A stretch of 14,932 nucleotides of DNA. Origin: Actinomycetota bacterium (GTDB taxonomy: Bacteria; Actinomycetota; Aquicultoria; Aquicultorales; Aquicultoraceae). The notes under the pieces are model-generated. The model searched no databases. It worked only from the letters and a program-made list of their open reading frames with translations, and had not been told where the DNA came from. The stretch is taken from positions 1 to 14,932 of the forward strand of contig JASEIR010000038.1 in the NCBI GenBank assembly GCA_030017355.1. The letters run 5' to 3'. A program made the translations under genes and the position numbers. Below, one piece after another: positions 12,318-14,932 of the stretch. Position 1 is the stretch's first letter, and each line of letters starts with the position of its first letter.

Positions 12318-13586
12318 TTGGCTGATAAAAGAATCGCTATTTTTCAAACTGAATGGCCAGTGCAATCACAAGCAGTTAATCTTGCTATTGTTTTCGCTAA
12401 GGCCAATTATGAGGTAGAGTTATATCTGTATAAGACCTGGGAATATGTGGAGCTTGAAAGCTTACGACTCTATAAAAACATACGCATTAATAACATCAGT
12501 AAGAAAGGTGTTTCTCTTTTAAGGCAGCGCACGAAGGCTTTACTCCGTCCTACACTTCCATATATTAAACAGGTTTATAACCGCATACGTTCCTTCCTTC
12601 AATCTATCCATGCTTTCTTTCTACTGATCTTAAAATCTGAGGACGGGGTTTTAGATGATTTCCCAGTTAAGCATGCGCTCGAATCTATGAAAGGCAAAGA
12701 GTATCGCTGTTTAATAGGGGTGGAGAAGAAAGGGCTAATCTGGGCTGGGAAAGTTGCTAAGCAGCTTAATATACCCTTTGTATATTATAGTCTTGAGCTT
12801 TATACAAATGATTTCTAGCAGGTATTTGACAAGTCAATCGCTTTTAAGCGATTAAGGGCTATAGAGCGTAAATATCATAAGGAGGCCTTTGCTACTATTA
12901 TTCAAGATAGAGAACGTGCTGAAGTGCTTTTTCGTGATAATGGTCTTTCTTTGTCTAAGTCGACTGTTTTTTATGTTCCGGTTTCTGTTATTGGGAAGCC
13001 CTCGAGGAAGAAGTCTTGGTTCCTTTATGAACTCCTTGATATACCTAAGCATCAGAAAATTATCCTTTACTTTGGGCAAATAGGTAAAGCCAGATACACG
13101 TTTGAGCTTGCACGGGTAGCTCAAAACTTTCCTAATGATTGGACTTTAGTTATGCATGGTTGGGGGTCTTCTTCCGAAATAGAGGAGATAAAAGCTGTTG
13201 ATTATCGAAAAAAAGTAGCAATGTCGCTTGAGATGGTTTCTTCTGATCGGATAATAGACGTTATTTCATCAGCTGATGTTGGTCTTGCACTATATTCCTC
13301 TACTATTAGTAATGATCGGTTAACCCATCTATCCTCTGAAAAGATGGCTCTTTATGCGCAGTGCGGTGTCCCCTTTGTTGCTTTTGACTATCAGGGATAC
13401 CGGCATATGGCTGATGAAGATAAATGGGGGGTTGTAATCACGACAGTTGAGGAGTTGCCAGCGGCAGTTGCTAAAATTCTTGAAGCTCACGACGAATACC
13501 GCCGAAATGCGAATATAGCATTTGAAAGGTATTATGATTTTGCAGATAACGCAACCAGATTCATAAAAGCAATCGACCGCTTTTAA
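12318..13586 (+). pseudogene. GT4/GT-B-type glycosyltransferase interrupted by one in-frame amber codon
   Basis: A single reading frame runs from here to the stop at 13584-13586, broken only by TAG at 12816-12818. Before the stop it reads KRIAIFQTEWPVQSQAVNLA (Rossmann start) to IPFVYYSLELYTNDF; after it, QVFDKSIAFKRLRAIERKYH continues without loss of sense to YFGQIGKARYTFELARVA, VMHGWG and LSSEKMALYAQCGVPFVAF (the nucleotide-sugar site of GT-B enzymes). The whole would be ~422 residues, a normal length. TTG 12318 has GGGTGA 7 bases upstream; TTG 12303 lacks one. A single G, C or A to T change, or a sequencing error, would explain the break. An internal ATG at 12924 could give a 220-residue C-terminal half, but with no obvious ribosome-binding site. 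Confidence 0.85.
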
Positions 13587-13601
13587 AGCTATTGCTTTTA
13601 T
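13563..13601 (+). terminator. 11-bp perfect inverted repeat over the end of the broken glycosyltransferase
   Basis: ATAAAAGCAAT (13563-13573) and ATTGCTTTTAT (13591-13601) are exact inverted copies. The 17-base loop itself holds GCTTT-T-AAAGC. The stop codon at 13584-13586 lies in the loop. The right arm is T-rich but no T-tract follows, so it could be a weak terminator, an attenuator or an mRNA-end stabiliser. A further palindrome, CAGGAA-A-TTCCTG, lies at 13611-13623. Confidence 0.4.
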
Positions 13602-13713
13602 TGTAGAGAACAGGAAATTCCTGATATGTCGATTGATATCGATAAAAGTATTAAAGTCATTATTATAGTTTCATCTAATAAGGAGTTGTAATTTAGCAGA
13701 GAAAGAAGATAGA

Positions 13714-14886
13714 ATGGTCTATGTGTTAATTCCTGCTCATAACAATCGGCAGGCCGTTCTAACAATTCTAGATTGCTTAAGTGAACAGACATATCAAGAT
13801 TTTAAAGTTGTCCTGATTGACGATGGCTCAACCGATGGCACTTATGATGCTGTAATAAAGCAATTCCCCGATACTATTGTCTTGAAGGGCGATGGTAATC
13901 TCTGGTGGACGGGTGCTAATTATATTGGGGTTGATTATATTTTAGGCCATGCTGGGCCAGAAGATTTTATTCTTTTATTAAACAACGATCTTACAATTGA
14001 CAAAGATTATATATACCATCTTGTCAATGCAAGTATTGAAAATGGAAGAGCCATAGTGGGCTCAACAACTATAGATAGCGCAAATCCTGGATATATAGAA
14101 GCCGGAATTAAGTCTGATTCGTTTTTAAATCTTTCTGTGAATCGAGATAGGCACGACATCGAAAGTAGCGATTTTAGCTTTGATGTGGATGTATTGCCTG
14201 GCAGGGGAACGCTCATACCAATTGAAGTGTTTAAAAAGATTGGGAACTTTAATATGAGAAAGCTCCCCCACTATGGTGCCGATTACGAGTTTATGGTTCG
14301 GGCCAAGAGGGCTGGCTTTAAGCTAATGGTATCTCATAAGGCTAGAGTCTATGCTAGATCTGATATTACTGGTTTTAGTGCCCCAGGTAGAGAGATTATT
14401 TCTATCAAGGAATGCTTTAATCTCTTATTTTCGAAGAAATCTAATATAAATATATATTACTACCTCAATTATGTGTGGCTTTGCTCGGAAAGAGGGCGCC
14501 GGCTTCGCAATTTAGCATACAGTACTATCCGCATACTATCTAGTACCTTCTTTAAAACATCTTTCATGATTCCTGTAAAGAAACTTGTTCTCGAACCAGC
14601 GTTTTTTGTTGTAAAGTTTCTTTTTTTAAAGTATCCGCTGATGGAAAACGACATCAGGAGACACGGACTTTTCCCGGCCGATCTTGTCAAACAAGGAATA
14701 ATGATTAAATATAACCGCGGGCATAAAGAATTTTATAATCTAGTATCGAAAAGGAGTCTTGATGAGAGGGTTGCAAGCTTAGCCGAAGTTGATAAGAGTA
14801 ACGTTTATAAGCTAAACAAGCTCTCGCGGAATCATTTTTATAAACTCAGATTCTTGCGCAGAAGCCTTATAGGCTGGAATAGATAA
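13714..14886 (+). CDS. Family 2 glycosyltransferase (GT-A fold), copy b
   Basis: A 390-residue paralogue of the enzyme at 6791-7972, with the same motifs: LIDDGSTDG (34-42), LLLNNDL (87-93), VLPGRGTLIPIEVFKKIGNF and LPHYGADYEFMVRAKRAG. The first ~63 codons are nearly identical in DNA to copy a; from about residue 66 on the proteins remain clearly homologous but differ at many positions, most strongly in the C-terminal third. The pair probably uses the same donor or a related one and differs in acceptor or linkage (inference). ATG 13714 has only a weak purine stretch upstream (GAAAGAAGA). A strong AAGGAG at 13680-13685 is followed by TTG and then an immediate TAA, so it no longer serves a gene; this looks like a junction scar. 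No membrane segment is certain, though the C-terminal part has a hydrophobic stretch (LEPAFFVVKFLFLKYPL). Confidence 0.9.
   Translation: MVYVLIPAHNNRQAVLTILDCLSEQTYQDFKVVLIDDGSTDGTYDAVIKQFPDTIVLKGDGNLWWTGANYIGVDYILGHAGPEDFILLLNNDLTIDKDYIYHLVNASIENGRAIVGSTTIDSANPGYIEAGIKSDSFLNLSVNRDRHDIESSDFSFDVDVLPGRGTLIPIEVFKKIGNFNMRKLPHYGADYEFMVRAKRAGFKLMVSHKARVYARSDITGFSAPGREIISIKECFNLLFSKKSNINIYYYLNYVWLCSERGRRLRNLAYSTIRILSSTFFKTSFMIPVKKLVLEPAFFVVKFLFLKYPLMENDIRRHGLFPADLVKQGIMIKYNRGHKEFYNLVSKRSLDERVASLAEVDKSNVYKLNKLSRNHFYKLRFLRRSLIGWNR
13721..13910 (+). repeat. Shared 5' block of the two GT2 genes (pairs with 6798-6987)
   Basis: The second copy of the near-perfect 190-base block described at 6798-6987, with one difference. 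It is offset by 6923 bases. Confidence 0.92.
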
Positions 14887-14903
14887 GCTCATTAGCAGCA
14901 TCT

Positions 14904-14932
14904 GGAAGATAGCTTAAAGGTAAGTAAGCTAG
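14904..14932 (+). repeat. Copied 3' tail of the first GT2 gene, running off the window
   Basis: The final 29 bases of the window are identical to 7867-7895, inside the 3' end of GT2 copy a, and the identity reaches the very edge. It begins 17 bases after the stop of GT2 copy b and is not part of an intact gene here, so it is probably the start of a larger repeated segment lying mostly outside the window. Confidence 0.85.

Noticed and set aside
12816..12818. TAG as pyrrolysine or reassigned codon
   Set aside because: fcl, the NusG-like gene, the fcl remnant and the chimeric glycosyltransferase all end in TAG as a normal stop, and no supporting genes are in the window.

Overview
The window is a polysaccharide (O-antigen-like) biosynthesis and export locus from a bacterium. 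Every convincing gene lies on the + strand, in short operon-like runs. Shine-Dalgarno-led ATG starts are mixed with GTG/TTG starts. The Wzm/Wzt-type exporter with a C-terminal glycan-recognition domain, GDP-deoxyhexose genes and many glycosyltransferases suggest a Gram-negative-type envelope. The phylum cannot be fixed from the sequence. The dispersed palindromic repeats at the left edge are of a kind common in uncultivated environmental bacteria.

Layout. 1-262: three GC-rich hairpin repeats, a 'TGTCATTGCGAGG' palindromic repeat and a GACCG-rich block. 330-737: a four-helix-bundle (23S-IVS family) protein gene, bracketed by GACCGCC/GGCGGTC repeats. 778-1743: fcl (GDP-fucose synthase), whose first codons are made of a heptamer repeat. 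1744-1936: a promoter and structured leader ahead of a NusG/RfaH-like antiterminator paralogue (1937-2512). 2615-3056: a deleted second fcl, sharing 268 identical bases with the first. 3057-5249: wzm and wzt. 5251-6752: a tandem two-domain methyltransferase frameshifted near its end. 6791-7972: a GT2 glycosyltransferase. 7973-8497: decayed sequence with the start of a lost glycosyltransferase. 8498-9904: an in-frame chimera of two glycosyltransferases. 9966-12278: an overlapping cupin / sugar aminotransferase / methyltransferase operon. 12318-13586: a glycosyltransferase split by one amber codon. 13714-14886: a second GT2 almost identical to the first over its first ~190 bp. 14904-14932: the beginning of what looks like a copied tail of the first GT2.

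How it fits together. Fcl and the perosamine-synthase-like aminotransferase would both draw on GDP-4-keto-6-deoxymannose, giving GDP-fucose and a GDP-4-amino-4,6-dideoxy sugar; the adjacent methyltransferase may methylate the latter. The glycosyltransferases would assemble the chain on a cytoplasmic lipid carrier. The two-domain methyltransferase next to Wzt may modify or cap the chain, and Wzm/Wzt would export it. The NusG paralogue would keep RNA polymerase reading through the long operon.

The striking feature is the density of recombination scars: a truncated duplicate, a chimera, a shared conversion-like tract, a nonsense codon, a dinucleotide-repeat frameshift and a decayed stretch. The locus looks like one being actively reshuffled, with its specificity genes recombining at conserved 5' and 3' blocks. 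I did not find an unambiguous new defence or mobile system. The best candidates for something undescribed are the repeat-bracketed four-helix-bundle gene next to a heptamer-repeat fcl start, and the modular exchange of glycosyltransferase halves.
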